Shown one piece after another: positions 15,681 to 24,470 of a stretch of DNA of 64,000 nucleotides (positions are counted from its first letter, which is position 1; each line of letters starts with the position of its first letter). The stretch lies in contig CABTZX010000001.1 in assembly GCA_902489445.1 (NCBI GenBank), positions 1 to 64,000 of the forward strand. Reading direction: 5' to 3'. The DNA is from an uncultured Bacteroidales bacterium. Its GTDB lineage: Bacteria > Bacteroidota > Bacteroidia > Bacteroidales > Porphyromonadaceae. The position numbers and the translations under genes are program-made. The notes under the pieces were generated by a model, which did not search any database, was not told the DNA's origin, and was given only the letters and a program-made list of their open reading frames with translations.

Positions 15681-17294
15681 CTAATAAATTGTCTCCCTTC
15701 GTGCGGCGATGGCTTCATCGTGGATGTAGTCGTCGTAGTTAATCATTCGGTCGATAATACCCTTGGGTCCCAGCTCAACCACACGGTTCGCCACTGTGCG
15801 AATGAACTCATGGTCGTGACTGCTAAAGAGTACATTTCCCTTAAATGTTGTGAGCGTATTGTTAAACGCTTGGATGGATTCCAAGTCAAGGTGATTGGTA
15901 GGCGTATCCAAAATCAGCACGTTTGCACCGGGGGGGAGCATCATTTTTGAAATCATGCAACGCATTCGCTCGCCACCGCTCAGTACGGATACGCTCTTAT
16001 CCAGTTCTTCTCCGTTGAAAAGCATCCTGCCGAGGTATCCTTTGATGAATATATCGTTGGTATCCTGGGCATATTGGCTTAGCCACTCAACCAAGTTCAT
16101 ATCGCTATTGAAGTACTTTGTGTTGTCCAAAGGCAGATATGCGGTTGTAATGGTTTGCCCCCATTCGTAGGTTCCTTCGTCCGCTTTGCGATTTCCGTTG
16201 ATGATTTCGAACAGCGCAGTCATAGCGCGCGGGTCGTGACTGATAAAGACAATCTTGTCGTCCTGCTCTACATTTAGGTTCAAATCTTGGAAGAGAATAT
16301 CCCCTTCAATAGATGCGGTTAGCCCTTTCAGCTCTAAGATTCGGTTGCCCGGCTCCCGTTCCGGTTGGAAAAGAATACCCGGATAACGACGGGAAGAAGG
16401 CTCAATTTCGTCCACATTAAGCCTTTCAAGCATCTTTTTGCGGCTTGTGGTTTGACGGCTCTTTGCCACATTGGCGCTAAAACGACGGATAAATTCTTCC
16501 AATTCGCGCCGTTTTTCCTCGTTTTTCTTATTCTGTTGCTGCTGTTGCCTTAGTGCCAACTGACTGGATTCATACCAGAATGAGTAGTTTCCGGCGAACA
16601 TCCTGATTTTTCCGAAGTCGATATCTACCGTGTGGGTCGATACCGTATCCAAAAAGTGACGGTCGTGGCTCACCACCAGTACGCAACTTTCCGTTTCGGC
16701 AAGGTAATCTTCAAGCCAAGTGACGGTATCCAAGTCGAGGTCGTTGGTAGGTTCGTCCAGAAGCAGATTATCCGGTTTGCCGTATAGAGCGCGGGCAAGC
16801 AGCACGCGCACCTTCTGTTTTGCGCTCAAATCACGCATATAGCGGTTGTGCAAATCCTCCTTTATGCCCAAGCCGCTCAGTAGCATAGCGGCATCGCTTT
16901 CGGCGTTCCAGCCGTCCATATTGGCAAATTGCTCCTCCAGAACCGCCACCCGGTTGCCGTCCTCATCGCTGAAATCCGGCTTTGCGTATAGTGCATCTTT
17001 CTCTTTCATCACTTGCCACAACTGGCTGTGCCCCATCAGAACCGTATCCAGAACGGTAAATTCGTCAAAGGCAAAGTGATCTTGGCTCAGTACCGATAGG
17101 CGTTCGCCGGGCGCCATCGATACACTTCCCCGATTGGGCTCCAATGCGCCGCTGATTACCTTTAGTAGCGTACTTTTGCCCGCACCGTTAGCGCCGATGA
17201 TCCCATAGCAATTGCCTTGGGTGAACTTCATATTTACGTCTTGGAAGAGTACCCTCTTGCCAAACTGAATCTTTATATCGTTAAGTGCTATCAT
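15681..17294 (-). CDS. ABC-F family ATPase with a degenerate second domain
   Basis: 537 aa ABC-F protein (two nucleotide-binding domains, no membrane part), of the YbiT/EttA kind that acts on ribosomes. Domain 1 is intact: Walker A GANGAGKST near residue 34, signature DLSAKQKVRV and Walker B LLLDEPTNDLD. The linker (about residues 240-300) is charged and Gln-rich, with SRKKMLERL. In domain 2 the signature LSGGERMRC is intact, but Walker A is replaced by ISHDPRAMTALFE and the catalytic Glu of Walker B by Thr (ILDTPTNHLD). This asymmetry may be characteristic of a Bacteroidota subgroup. An antibiotic-resistance role is possible but not shown. Confidence 0.9.
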   Translation of the reverse strand: MIALNDIKIQFGKRVLFQDVNMKFTQGNCYGIIGANGAGKSTLLKVISGALEPNRGSVSMAPGERLSVLSQDHFAFDEFTVLDTVLMGHSQLWQVMKEKDALYAKPDFSDEDGNRVAVLEEQFANMDGWNAESDAAMLLSGLGIKEDLHNRYMRDLSAKQKVRVLLARALYGKPDNLLLDEPTNDLDLDTVTWLEDYLAETESCVLVVSHDRHFLDTVSTHTVDIDFGKIRMFAGNYSFWYESSQLALRQQQQQNKKNEEKRRELEEFIRRFSANVAKSRQTTSRKKMLERLNVDEIEPSSRRYPGILFQPEREPGNRILELKGLTASIEGDILFQDLNLNVEQDDKIVFISHDPRAMTALFEIINGNRKADEGTYEWGQTITTAYLPLDNTKYFNSDMNLVEWLSQYAQDTNDIFIKGYLGRMLFNGEELDKSVSVLSGGERMRCMISKMMLPPGANVLILDTPTNHLDLESIQAFNNTLTTFKGNVLFSSHDHEFIRTVANRVVELGPKGIIDRMINYDDYIHDEAIAARRETIY

Positions 17295-17312
17295 ATATTC
17301 TTTATTCTCCGA

Positions 17313-18245
17313 TTAGAACCACTTTATCCGTCGCAAAAGGAAGAAAAGACCGATGGACAGAGCAATCGAAAGCAATATGATCATCCCGAATGCCCACGGT
17401 TTGTCCTCTACGCCCAGCGGAACGTTCATACCATACAAACTGGCGATAAGCGTCGGCAGAGTCAGCAGAATGGTAACGCTCGTCATACGCTTCATAATCG
17501 TATTCACGTTATTGGAGATAACGCTCGCAAAGGCATCCATCGTTCCGGTAAGAATTTCCGTGTAAATGTTGACCGTTGTGTACGCCTGATTCAGCTCAAT
17601 GGACATATCTTCGGCAAGTTCCTCATCGTAGTCCTTGGCGCGATGCATCGCCTTGAGCTTTACCACTACCGCCTCGTTTCCCTTGATAGATGTGCTAAAA
17701 TAGACCAGACTGCGCTGAATCTTCATCAGGTTGAGCAAGTCCTCGTTTCGTATACTGGTTTCCAACGCCTCTTCGTGCTCCATCAGTTGCGTGGAAATAC
17801 GCTTCAGATACTTCAGATACCAAACGGCACTGCTGTATATCAGCCTAAAGATGAAATCAACATCCGTTTGTGCTGAGTTGCTCTTGCGCCGATTGTGCCG
17901 GATAAAGTCGGTCATTAGCTCGCTCCGATGGTACGAAACAGAAACCAGCAGCTGCTTCTCTTTTGAATAGAGCACCCCGATGGGCACCGTGGTATACGAC
18001 CCTGCGGCAGTTTCGCCCGTGTGTATAGGGATACGAATTACCGTCAGTTCCCAATTCTCCTCTTCATCGTTATGCGGACGCTCTTCGCTGTCGGCAATGT
18101 CAGCGATGAATTCCTCCGGTATTCCCAAATCTTCCGTCAGATACTCAATATCTTCACGGGTGGGATTAACTACCTTGATCCAGCAGTCGGGCTTTAATTC
18201 GTCTCCTTCGGCAAAGGTTTCGCGCGGGTAAAATATCTTTCGCAT
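17313..18245 (-). CDS. corA: CorA-family magnesium transporter
   Basis: 310 aa. A cytoplasmic alpha/beta funnel domain is followed by long helices and two C-terminal membrane segments. The diagnostic selectivity motif is present as SLYGMNVP at the end of the first segment (about residue 265-272), and the C-terminus is basic (LLRRIKWF). It forms a pentameric Mg2+ (or Co2+/Ni2+) channel in the inner membrane. The ABC-F gene follows 18 bases downstream, so the two are probably cotranscribed. Confidence 0.92.
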   Translation of the reverse strand: MRKIFYPRETFAEGDELKPDCWIKVVNPTREDIEYLTEDLGIPEEFIADIADSEERPHNDEEENWELTVIRIPIHTGETAAGSYTTVPIGVLYSKEKQLLVSVSYHRSELMTDFIRHNRRKSNSAQTDVDFIFRLIYSSAVWYLKYLKRISTQLMEHEEALETSIRNEDLLNLMKIQRSLVYFSTSIKGNEAVVVKLKAMHRAKDYDEELAEDMSIELNQAYTTVNIYTEILTGTMDAFASVISNNVNTIMKRMTSVTILLTLPTLIASLYGMNVPLGVEDKPWAFGMIILLSIALSIGLFFLLRRIKWF

Positions 18246-18387
18246 GCTCTCTTCTCCTTTTCCTTCAATGACCTTTTTCCGTGCCGGACGGGCTTTCCGT
18301 CCGAAAAGTGAGATCCCTGTGTAATAGCTTTTGCGCTAAACAGAGCGTGTTGCCCGGAGAAGAAGCGCGGCGTGCCGAAGCCTTCCG

Positions 18388-18519
18388 CTATATTGCCGGT
18401 GCACAGCAACCTATTGAAGCAGAACACCGATCAGCTCCTCTTCCTTCTCCCGTGGTACTCCTCTGCGCGGAGCTACTCAAAGGGTCCTCATTCGGAGGCA
18501 CGACATCATCGGTTTTCAT
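18388..18519 (-). CDS. Possible 43-aa leader ORF upstream of corA
   Basis: A short ORF beginning MKTDDVVPPNEDPLSS with no recognisable domain, ending about 140 bases before corA. It starts about 38 bases after a TATATTTG -7 element. It could be an upstream ORF or the frameshifted remnant of a corA N-terminal extension (the frame differs by one). It may equally be chance. Confidence 0.2.
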   Translation of the reverse strand: MKTDDVVPPNEDPLSSSAQRSTTGEGRGADRCSASIGCCAPAI

Positions 18520-18556
18520 ACTTTCTGCTTTCTAACCTACTTCTCGTTTACGCCTG

Positions 18557-18564
18557 CAAATATA
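18557..18564 (-). promoter_or_regulatory. Candidate -7 element for corA
   Basis: TATATTTG on the minus strand, about 310 bases upstream of corA, with no good -33 element. It would give corA a long leader. Confidence 0.35.
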
Positions 18565-18680
18565 GCGAATATAACCCAAAACCATCCCCCTTGCATCCGA
18601 AAAAAACGGTAATCCCGGTGAGCCGACCTGATGAAATGAGGGCATTTCGTTCTCCCCATTCATAGCTCTAAAGTGAAGTC

Positions 18681-18855
18681 TCGGAGCGGAAGATGGGAGA
18701 ACCTGGTTCGTTTGTACGAAGGTATCGGAGCGAGGATGGGAGGTGACGGGGGGGGTGTCCCATGGCAATGGAGCGGAAGATGGAAGGTACCGGATCGGTT
18801 GTACGAAGGAATCGGAGCGGAGGATGGGAGGGAGCGGAGCGGATGTATGATGCAG
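18681..18855. repeat. 44-bp tandem repeats, about four units
   Basis: The word TCGGAGCG (or close) recurs at 18681, 18725, 18768, 18812 and, as TCCGAG, at 18856, in steps of 43-44 bp. Units share GAnGATGGGAGG and TTGTACGAAGGA. The last unit runs directly into the CTATAG array, which starts 7 bases after TCCGAG. A related, more diverged copy precedes the second CTATAG array at 54121. Confidence 0.85.
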
Positions 18856-18862
18856 TCCGAGA

Positions 18863-18944
18863 AAACTCTATAGACTTTTGGAAAATACTCTATAGACTTC
18901 CCTCGGATACCCTATAGACTTTTCTCCGATACCTCTGTACAACC
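18863..18944. repeat. Tetrad array A (CTATAG type)
   Basis: Units at 18863-18878 (AAACTCTATAGACTTT), 18885-18900, 18907-18922 and 18929-18944 (degenerate, CTCTGTAC core), with spacers tggaaa, cctcgg and tctccg. The layout is the same 4 x 16 + 3 x 6 as the TATATA arrays. Flanks of about 20-40 bp are shared with the array at 54121-54202. Confidence 0.93.
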
Positions 18945-19036
18945 GCTCGGACAGCATGGAAGCAACGATTTGATTGTATGGAGGAAAGCTCCGTTCTCAT
19001 TTAAGGGAAGTGCGGAGGGTGAGCTTCGGAAATGCG

Positions 19037-19044
19037 TATCTTTG
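19037..19044 (+). promoter_or_regulatory. Candidate promoter of the antiporter-branching enzyme pair
   Basis: TATCTTTG on the plus strand. Initiation near 19051 would give a leader of about 280 bases that contains the 48-bp repeats. Confidence 0.5.
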
Positions 19045-19170
19045 CGATGGAAATAGAGTAGATGGGTCGACGAAGGGTAACCAATTTTGGCTGATTGAGG
19101 CAAGGATATCTGGATATCTTTTGAAAGGATCTTGCTTTGCCCTGCACGTTACTATTTAGTAGGAATAAGA

Positions 19171-19416
19171 AGGATAGCGCAACGCAGCAGCAACGCGATA
19201 ACGGATTGCAGAAACAAGACGATAGAGAATCGCGAATGCAGCGCAGTAGCGGATCGCAGTAGCGGAACGGAAGAGAATAGCAAATGAAGCGCAGTAGCGG
19301 ATCGTAGTAGCGGAACGGAAGAGAATAGCAAATGAAGCGCAGTAACGAATTGCAGAAACAGAACGATAGAGAATCACAAATGCAGCGCTGTGGCGGATCG
19401 CGGAAGCAGAACAGTA
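19171..19416 (+). repeat. 48-bp tandem repeat spanning the antiporter start
   Basis: Units begin with GAGAAT at 19225, 19273, 19321 and 19369, in exact 48-bp steps, preceded by a diverged 54-bp unit at 19171. Each of the last four carries an ATG in AATGnAGCGC at the same place (19236, 19284, 19332, 19380). As 48 bp is 16 codons, all four ATGs share one frame, but the first two meet stops after seven or eight codons. Confidence 0.93.
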
Positions 19417-21695
19417 GGGGAGCAGTGATCCTGTTCGTCGTGCTGTTGTTGCTTTTTGTGGGTGCCGTGTGGCTATCCGCTCACTTGGCCACTCTGTATG
19501 ATACCACTTCCGTTGCGCTTCCGCAGCATAACTCGGCGTGGCGTACATTTTTGAATGGCGTATCGGAGCACGCTTCGTCGTCGCTTGGGTTACTGCTCTT
19601 ACAGATTACGGTTATCCTATTGGTAGCGCGTTTGGTGGGCGGGCTCTTTGTGCGAATGGGCCAGCCGCGCGTGATTGGCGAGATTATTGCCGGTATACTG
19701 CTTGGGCCCGGCGTGTTGGGCGCATTGGTGCCGGGGCTCTTTGCCCGACTTTTCCCCGCATCAAGCATCAGCGTTATTGAAATATTGAGCCAGTTCGGGT
19801 TGATTCTCTTCATGTTCACGGTAGGGATGGAGCTTCGTCCCTCGGAAATGAAGGCGAACGCACGCAGGGCGTTGGTGATCAGTCAGGCGGGTATCTTTAT
19901 TCCCTTTATATCGGGGATGCTGCTGACCATACCGCTCTATACGCGTTTTTCCTATACAGTGCCCTATTTGCCGCTGTCGCTCTTTATGGGAATAGCAATG
20001 AGCATCACTGCATTCCCTGTGCTGGCGCGCATTATTCAGGAACGTTCGATGAGCCGGACGCACTTAGGCTCGCTTACGCTAAGCACGGCAGCCGTGGCGG
20101 ATATAACCGCGTGGTTGATGCTGGCGGGCATAATGGCTATTACGCAGAGTGGTAGCGTTACGGGCGCGCTCTTCAATTTTCTGTTCTTGTTGCTCTATGC
20201 AGCCCTTTTCTTTGGCGTGCTCAAGCCGCTGTTCGCACTGGTGGGCAGTGTGTACAACAAGAATGAGTTGGTTAACAAAACGCTTATTGCCGGAATCTTC
20301 ATTCTGTTGGTTTTTAGCGCTTATCTGACCGATATATTGAGCATGCACGCGCTGTTCGGAGCGTTTATGGTGGGGCTCATCATGCCGGACGACAATAAGT
20401 TCCGTCACCTCATTACAGAGAAGGTGGAGGATGTATCGCTGAACATTTTTTTACCGCTCTTTTTCGTTTCCTCGGGATTGAGAACCGAGCTTGGGTTGAT
20501 TAACAGTCCCGAGCTGTGGGGCGTGTTGCTCCTCTTGGTTGTGGTGGCCATTGTCGGCAAAGTGGGTGGAACCTATATAGCGGCGCGAACCTGCGGAATG
20601 GATGTCAAAGAGAGCCTTTACCTTGGCGCTTTTATGAATACGCGCGGACTGATGGAGCTGGTTGTGCTCAAGATCGGCTTGGATTTGGGCGTTCTGCCCC
20701 CAACACTGTTCGTGCTCTTAGTGATGATGACGCTCATTACCACTGTGATGACCCATCCTTTGGTGCAGCTTTTCGATGCACTGTTCAAATGGCGTGCGCG
20801 TCACTTGCCGCAAGTGACGGGGGCAGAGACAAAACCTATACTCATTTCCTTTGGGCGACCCGATACGGGGAGTTTGCTGTTGCGTTTAGCGGAACAGATT
20901 GTTGAGCCGGAGCTTTTGAAGCGCGGAGCTGCGGTGCTACATACCACAGCGGATAGCAGCTTGAGCCTGACGGACGAAGAAACCTATTTTGAGGAAAACT
21001 TTAATCCAATCCTAAAGGAGGGAAAGCACCTCGGTATAAGCGTTGAGCCCCTGCACCGCGTTACGGATGACGTGGTGCACGCCATTGTGGAAGAAGCAAA
21101 CGAGTCGGGGCGACAATACCTCTTTGCCGGAGCCGGCTTGGAGCTGTCCGAAGAGGAGGAGGACCGCAAAGTGATGCGTCGTCACGGGCGGTTGGCGCAC
21201 CGATGGCGTCACTTCTCGATCGCTTCGCCTACTACGCTGCTCAGGGCGGGCCAACTGTTCAACGATAAGACGCGACGCTTCTTCAAGGAAACCGATTGTA
21301 ACGTGGGGATATTTGTCAACCGAAACTTTGGCAAACCCTCGCGAATAGCAGTTGTAATAGGTGCTGAGGAGTCTTTCTCGCTGTTACCCTATGCGCAGCG
21401 TATGGCATCCTTTAACAAAGGAAGGGTTGTTGTGTTGCGCTTGGCAGCTCTTTGGGAAAACGAGCAAGCAACGCTGCCTGCCGTCTATGCTACCGAAGGG
21501 GATGAAGTACCCGTACAAGTGGTCGAAACGATTCCTATGGGGGTCGATTTCCTGATGGTGTCCTACGCCACATGGCAGAGCATCTCCGCGGAGTGCCCCG
21601 AAGTGCTGGAGCAACTCCCCTCAACGCTCATAATGGAACTCAAAGATTCGCGCGACGAGCTGCGGGTGCCGGCGGATCGTAACCTATTTGAATAG
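19332..21695 (+). CDS. Cation/proton antiporter (CPA2/KefB-like)
   Basis: 787 aa. About 12-13 membrane segments of the Na+/H+ exchanger fold fill residues 30-470 (for example PRVIGEIIAGILLGPGVLG, FTVGMELRPSEMKANARRAL and AAVADITAWLMLAG, which holds the conserved acidic pair region). The last 300 residues form a cytoplasmic domain rather than a clear TrkA-N domain. It probably exchanges K+ or Na+ for H+ at the inner membrane. The first 35 residues are encoded by a 48-bp tandem repeat; both 19332 and 19380 are possible starts and I keep the longer. The branching enzyme begins immediately after the stop. Confidence 0.9.
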   Translation: MKRSNELQKQNDRESQMQRCGGSRKQNSRGAVILFVVLLLLFVGAVWLSAHLATLYDTTSVALPQHNSAWRTFLNGVSEHASSSLGLLLLQITVILLVARLVGGLFVRMGQPRVIGEIIAGILLGPGVLGALVPGLFARLFPASSISVIEILSQFGLILFMFTVGMELRPSEMKANARRALVISQAGIFIPFISGMLLTIPLYTRFSYTVPYLPLSLFMGIAMSITAFPVLARIIQERSMSRTHLGSLTLSTAAVADITAWLMLAGIMAITQSGSVTGALFNFLFLLLYAALFFGVLKPLFALVGSVYNKNELVNKTLIAGIFILLVFSAYLTDILSMHALFGAFMVGLIMPDDNKFRHLITEKVEDVSLNIFLPLFFVSSGLRTELGLINSPELWGVLLLLVVVAIVGKVGGTYIAARTCGMDVKESLYLGAFMNTRGLMELVVLKIGLDLGVLPPTLFVLLVMMTLITTVMTHPLVQLFDALFKWRARHLPQVTGAETKPILISFGRPDTGSLLLRLAEQIVEPELLKRGAAVLHTTADSSLSLTDEETYFEENFNPILKEGKHLGISVEPLHRVTDDVVHAIVEEANESGRQYLFAGAGLELSEEEEDRKVMRRHGRLAHRWRHFSIASPTTLLRAGQLFNDKTRRFFKETDCNVGIFVNRNFGKPSRIAVVIGAEESFSLLPYAQRMASFNKGRVVVLRLAALWENEQATLPAVYATEGDEVPVQVVETIPMGVDFLMVSYATWQSISAECPEVLEQLPSTLIMELKDSRDELRVPADRNLFE

Positions 21696-23660
21696 ATGTC
21701 TTCCGAACTATTGAACGATCCTTGGCTCAAGCCCTTCGAAAAGGATATTGAAGCGCGCGGTGCTCTTTTTCGGCAAACCCTTTCGCGAGGATGCCGCTCG
21801 GATTTGTCGTACTGCTTTGGTCGGCATTCGGATGGGGTGTGGCACCACTTTCGCGAGTATGCCCCCAACGCAACTGCGCTCTATCTGCTTTGTGACGCGG
21901 CTGACTGGCAACCGCGGAGCGAGTTTGCGTTCCACAAAGGTACGGAGGAGGGCGTTTGGGAGCTTGATGTAGATCGGAAGCTCTTACCGCACAACGCCCC
22001 GTACAAGCTTTGGGTGGAGTGGAACGGCGGCAGCGGTGAGCGCATTTCGCCCTTTGCCCGATACGTTACACAGGATGCCGCTACCGGTATCTTTACGGAA
22101 CGTGTGTGGGAGCCGCAGTCGCCTTACCAAATGCACCACGCTGCGCCCAAGGGAAAATGCCTCTTCCCGGCTATATATGAGTGCCACGTAGGGATGAGCA
22201 GCGAAGAAGGACGCGTTGCCACCTATAATAGTTTCAGGGAGGATGTGTTGCCGCGCGTGGTGCGTGCCGGCTACAACTGCCTACAACTGATGGCTATTCA
22301 GGAGCATCCTTATTACGGTAGCTTTGGCTATCACGTATCGAACTTCTTCGCTCCGTCAAGTCGCTTCGGAAATCCCGATGAGCTAAAGGCACTGATTGAC
22401 GAAGCACACGCATTAGGCTTGCGCGTGATTATGGATATTGTGCACTCGCACGCCGTGAAGAATGTGGTGGAAGGTTTGGGCGCCTTCGATGGCACGCGCA
22501 CGCTCTTTTTCAGCGGTGAGCATCCGGCATGGGATTCGCTCTGCTTCGATTACGGAAAGCCCTTTGTAAGGAACTTTCTGCTGAGCAATTGCCGCTATTG
22601 GTTGGAGCAATTCGGATTCGACGGATTTCGCTTCGATGGCGTTACCTCAATGCTCTATCACGGGCACGGATTAGGCAAAACCTTCACCTCGTATGCCGAT
22701 TATTATAATACGGATTACAACGAGGATGCCGGCTGCTACCTCATGCTTGCCAATGAACTGGTACACCGAGTAAAGCCCGATGCCCTTACAATAGCTGAGG
22801 AAGTGAGCGGAATGCCCGGTATAGCGCTGCCATTGGAGCAGGGCGGCTTCGGCTTTAACTATCGCCTTGCAATGAACCAGCCCGACTATTGGATCAAAAC
22901 GATCAAAGAACTGCCCGACGAGGCTTGGGACCCCGGGAACATATTCTTTGAAATGACCAACCGTAGGCACAACGAGGCGGTTATCTCCTATGCCGAAAGC
23001 CACGATCAGGCTCTGGTGGGCGATAAAACGCTCATCTTCCGTTTGGCAGATGCCGAGATGTATCATGCCATGAACAAGGGCAATCCGTCTCCGGTAATGG
23101 AGCGCGCCTTGGCGCTGGTCAATATGATTAAGGCGGTAACCTTTGCATCGACCAACGGCGGTATTCTCTCCTTTATGGGGAACGAGTTTGGTCATCCCGA
23201 ATGGATTGACTTTCCGCGTGAAGGAAACGGTAACTCCTTTCTCTATGCGCGTCGTCAATGGTCACTTAGGGATAATCCCTTCCTGCGCTACGAACAGCTG
23301 GCGCGCTTTGATGAGGCCTTGGTACGCCTCCTCGAGCAGTATGCTGCCGAGCTGAAAAGCATTCCCTATTGTCACTATGCCTCTCGTGAGACGCAAGTGC
23401 TAGCCTTTTCCCGTGGAAGGTTACTCCTTCTGTTCAATTTTGCGCCGGCGCACTCTTACGATGAGTTCGAGCTGTTGCTCCCTCCCGGTAAGTACACCTT
23501 GCTGTTGGATAGCGACCGGAGCGAATTCGGCGGCTTTGCCCGCTTGGCACCGGCGGAACACTTCACCGCACCCTGCTGCTCGCTGAGCGAACGCAAAGAG
23601 TGCCATCGTGCTACCTTTTACCTACCGGCGCGCACCATGCAAATACTGCTGCGCGAATAG
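21696..23660 (+). CDS. glgB: 1,4-alpha-glucan branching enzyme (GH13, eukaryotic-like type)
   Basis: 654 aa. An N-terminal CBM48-like domain (about residues 50-130) precedes a GH13 barrel. The catalytic Asp lies in GFRFDGVTSM near residue 312, Glu in TIAEEVSG near 367 and the transition-state Asp in ESHDQAL near 437. YGSFGYHVSNFFAPSSRFG and NEFGHPEWIDFPREGN are typical of the plant/animal-like branching enzymes found in Bacteroidota. It makes alpha-1,6 branches in glycogen. It directly abuts the antiporter stop codon, so the two are cotranscribed. No other glycogen gene is in the window. Confidence 0.93.
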   Translation: MSSELLNDPWLKPFEKDIEARGALFRQTLSRGCRSDLSYCFGRHSDGVWHHFREYAPNATALYLLCDAADWQPRSEFAFHKGTEEGVWELDVDRKLLPHNAPYKLWVEWNGGSGERISPFARYVTQDAATGIFTERVWEPQSPYQMHHAAPKGKCLFPAIYECHVGMSSEEGRVATYNSFREDVLPRVVRAGYNCLQLMAIQEHPYYGSFGYHVSNFFAPSSRFGNPDELKALIDEAHALGLRVIMDIVHSHAVKNVVEGLGAFDGTRTLFFSGEHPAWDSLCFDYGKPFVRNFLLSNCRYWLEQFGFDGFRFDGVTSMLYHGHGLGKTFTSYADYYNTDYNEDAGCYLMLANELVHRVKPDALTIAEEVSGMPGIALPLEQGGFGFNYRLAMNQPDYWIKTIKELPDEAWDPGNIFFEMTNRRHNEAVISYAESHDQALVGDKTLIFRLADAEMYHAMNKGNPSPVMERALALVNMIKAVTFASTNGGILSFMGNEFGHPEWIDFPREGNGNSFLYARRQWSLRDNPFLRYEQLARFDEALVRLLEQYAAELKSIPYCHYASRETQVLAFSRGRLLLLFNFAPAHSYDEFELLLPPGKYTLLLDSDRSEFGGFARLAPAEHFTAPCCSLSERKECHRATFYLPARTMQILLRE

Positions 23661-23790
23661 CCTTTCGGCGCTTCCTATTTTCATATGTCAAAGAACGCTG
23701 TTCTTTCCGATTAGTGTTGCGCGGACGCTTCCGCTTATAGGCACAGATCTTGAAAACAACGTTGCAAAGATACGTTGCGCCACATCCCCT

Positions 23791-23940
23791 AAGTGTATCG
23801 AAACGTATCGAAGTGTATTAAAGTGTATCGTAACGTATCCTAACGTATCCTAACGTATCGAAGTGTATCGAAACGTATCGAAGTGTATCGAAACGTATTA
23901 AAGTGTATCGAAACGTATTAAAGTGTATCGAAACGCTTGG
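23791..23940. repeat. 10-bp tandem array, 15 units
   Basis: Fifteen consecutive 10-bp units with no slippage, mainly AAGTGTATCG, AAACGTATCG, AAGTGTATTA and TAACGTATCC. G and C at positions 3-4 largely alternate between neighbours. All units read in the same direction, unlike the two arrays near 26971 and 54511. It is too short-period for a CRISPR and contains no gene. Confidence 0.95.
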
Positions 23941-23956
23941 ATAGGTATGAACGCAA

Positions 23957-23991
23957 AACAGCACTCCTCTGCCGTACAAAGGAGTGTTGTT
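23957..23991 (-). terminator. Terminator of the secG operon
   Basis: AACAGCACTCCT (23957-23968) pairs over 12 bp (one G-T) with AGGAGTGTTGTT (23980-23991). On the minus strand it is followed by TTGC after a TTTT within the stem end. It may also stop glgB transcripts. Confidence 0.6.
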
Positions 23992-24083
23992 CTATTATGC
24001 TGAAAACTTTTATCTCTTATCCCTCAGGCGGATATGCCGTAAAGCGAGCGAGGCCGCACGCGCCCAAAGGGGGAGCAATACGT

Positions 24084-24464
24084 TTACTGTGCCGGTTGTT
24101 CGGGCTTTTCAGGCGTTGCCGGTGTAGCCGGAGTTTCTGTAGGCGTAGCCGGTGTGGTTCCCAAATCGGGCAATGCTTCGGGCTTCGGAGCTTCGATGGC
24201 ATTTACCTGCTTATTCACCTGCGTTTCAACCGTTTCCACGGTTCCGTGCAGAAAATGAGCCGAGATAATGCTCAAAACGACGATAGCGCCTGCCAAGTAC
24301 CAGGTTGCCTTTTCCAAAAAGTCCGTGGTTTTACGTACACCCGCCAACTGGTTCCCTGCCGAAAAGCCAGCTGCCAAGCCACCGCCTTTGGAATTCTGCA
24401 CTACAACAATCAAAATCAGCAGAATGGCTGCTAAAAGAATGAGTATGGTTAGAAAAATGAACAT
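24084..24464 (-). CDS. secG: Preprotein translocase subunit SecG
   Basis: 126 aa. The N-terminal membrane segment (residues 2-23) is followed by the SecG signature VVVQNSKGGGLAAGF and a second membrane segment (about 52-72), then a Bacteroidota-type tail rich in Pro, Thr and Glu (TPATPTETPATPATPEKPEQ). SecG is the small accessory subunit of the SecYEG channel. It is last in the run sigma-54 activator-lptE-TPR-secG, with a 6-base gap to the TPR gene. Confidence 0.93.
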   Translation of the reverse strand: MFIFLTILILLAAILLILIVVVQNSKGGGLAAGFSAGNQLAGVRKTTDFLEKATWYLAGAIVVLSIISAHFLHGTVETVETQVNKQVNAIEAPKPEALPDLGTTPATPTETPATPATPEKPEQPAQ

Positions 24465-24470
24465 ATTGTT

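Larger units (their letters stand above)
18246..19331. other. Gene-poor region between corA and the antiporter
   Basis: About 1.1 kb. 18246-18560 is a possible long corA leader. 18681-18855 holds 44-bp repeats leading into a CTATAG tetrad array (18863-18944). 19037-19044 is the antiporter promoter. 19171-19416 is a 48-bp tandem repeat that runs into the antiporter gene. Confidence 0.8.
23661..24083. other. Convergent intergenic region glgB-secG
   Basis: About 420 bases without a gene. It contains a 15-copy 10-bp tandem array (23791-23940) and the secG-side hairpin terminator (23957-23991). Confidence 0.85.

Noticed and set aside
19156..19548. 130-codon minus-strand ORF with YCASFAILFRSAT repeats
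   Set aside because: It is the antisense translation of the 48-bp repeat and the 5' end of the antiporter gene.
22671..23258. 195-codon minus-strand ORF opposite glgB
   Set aside because: It lies fully antisense to the catalytic barrel of the branching enzyme, with no domain of its own.
23791..23940. Decamer array as a CRISPR or coding repeat
   Set aside because: There are no spacers, the period is 10 bp (which shifts the reading frame each unit), and no ORF covers it.
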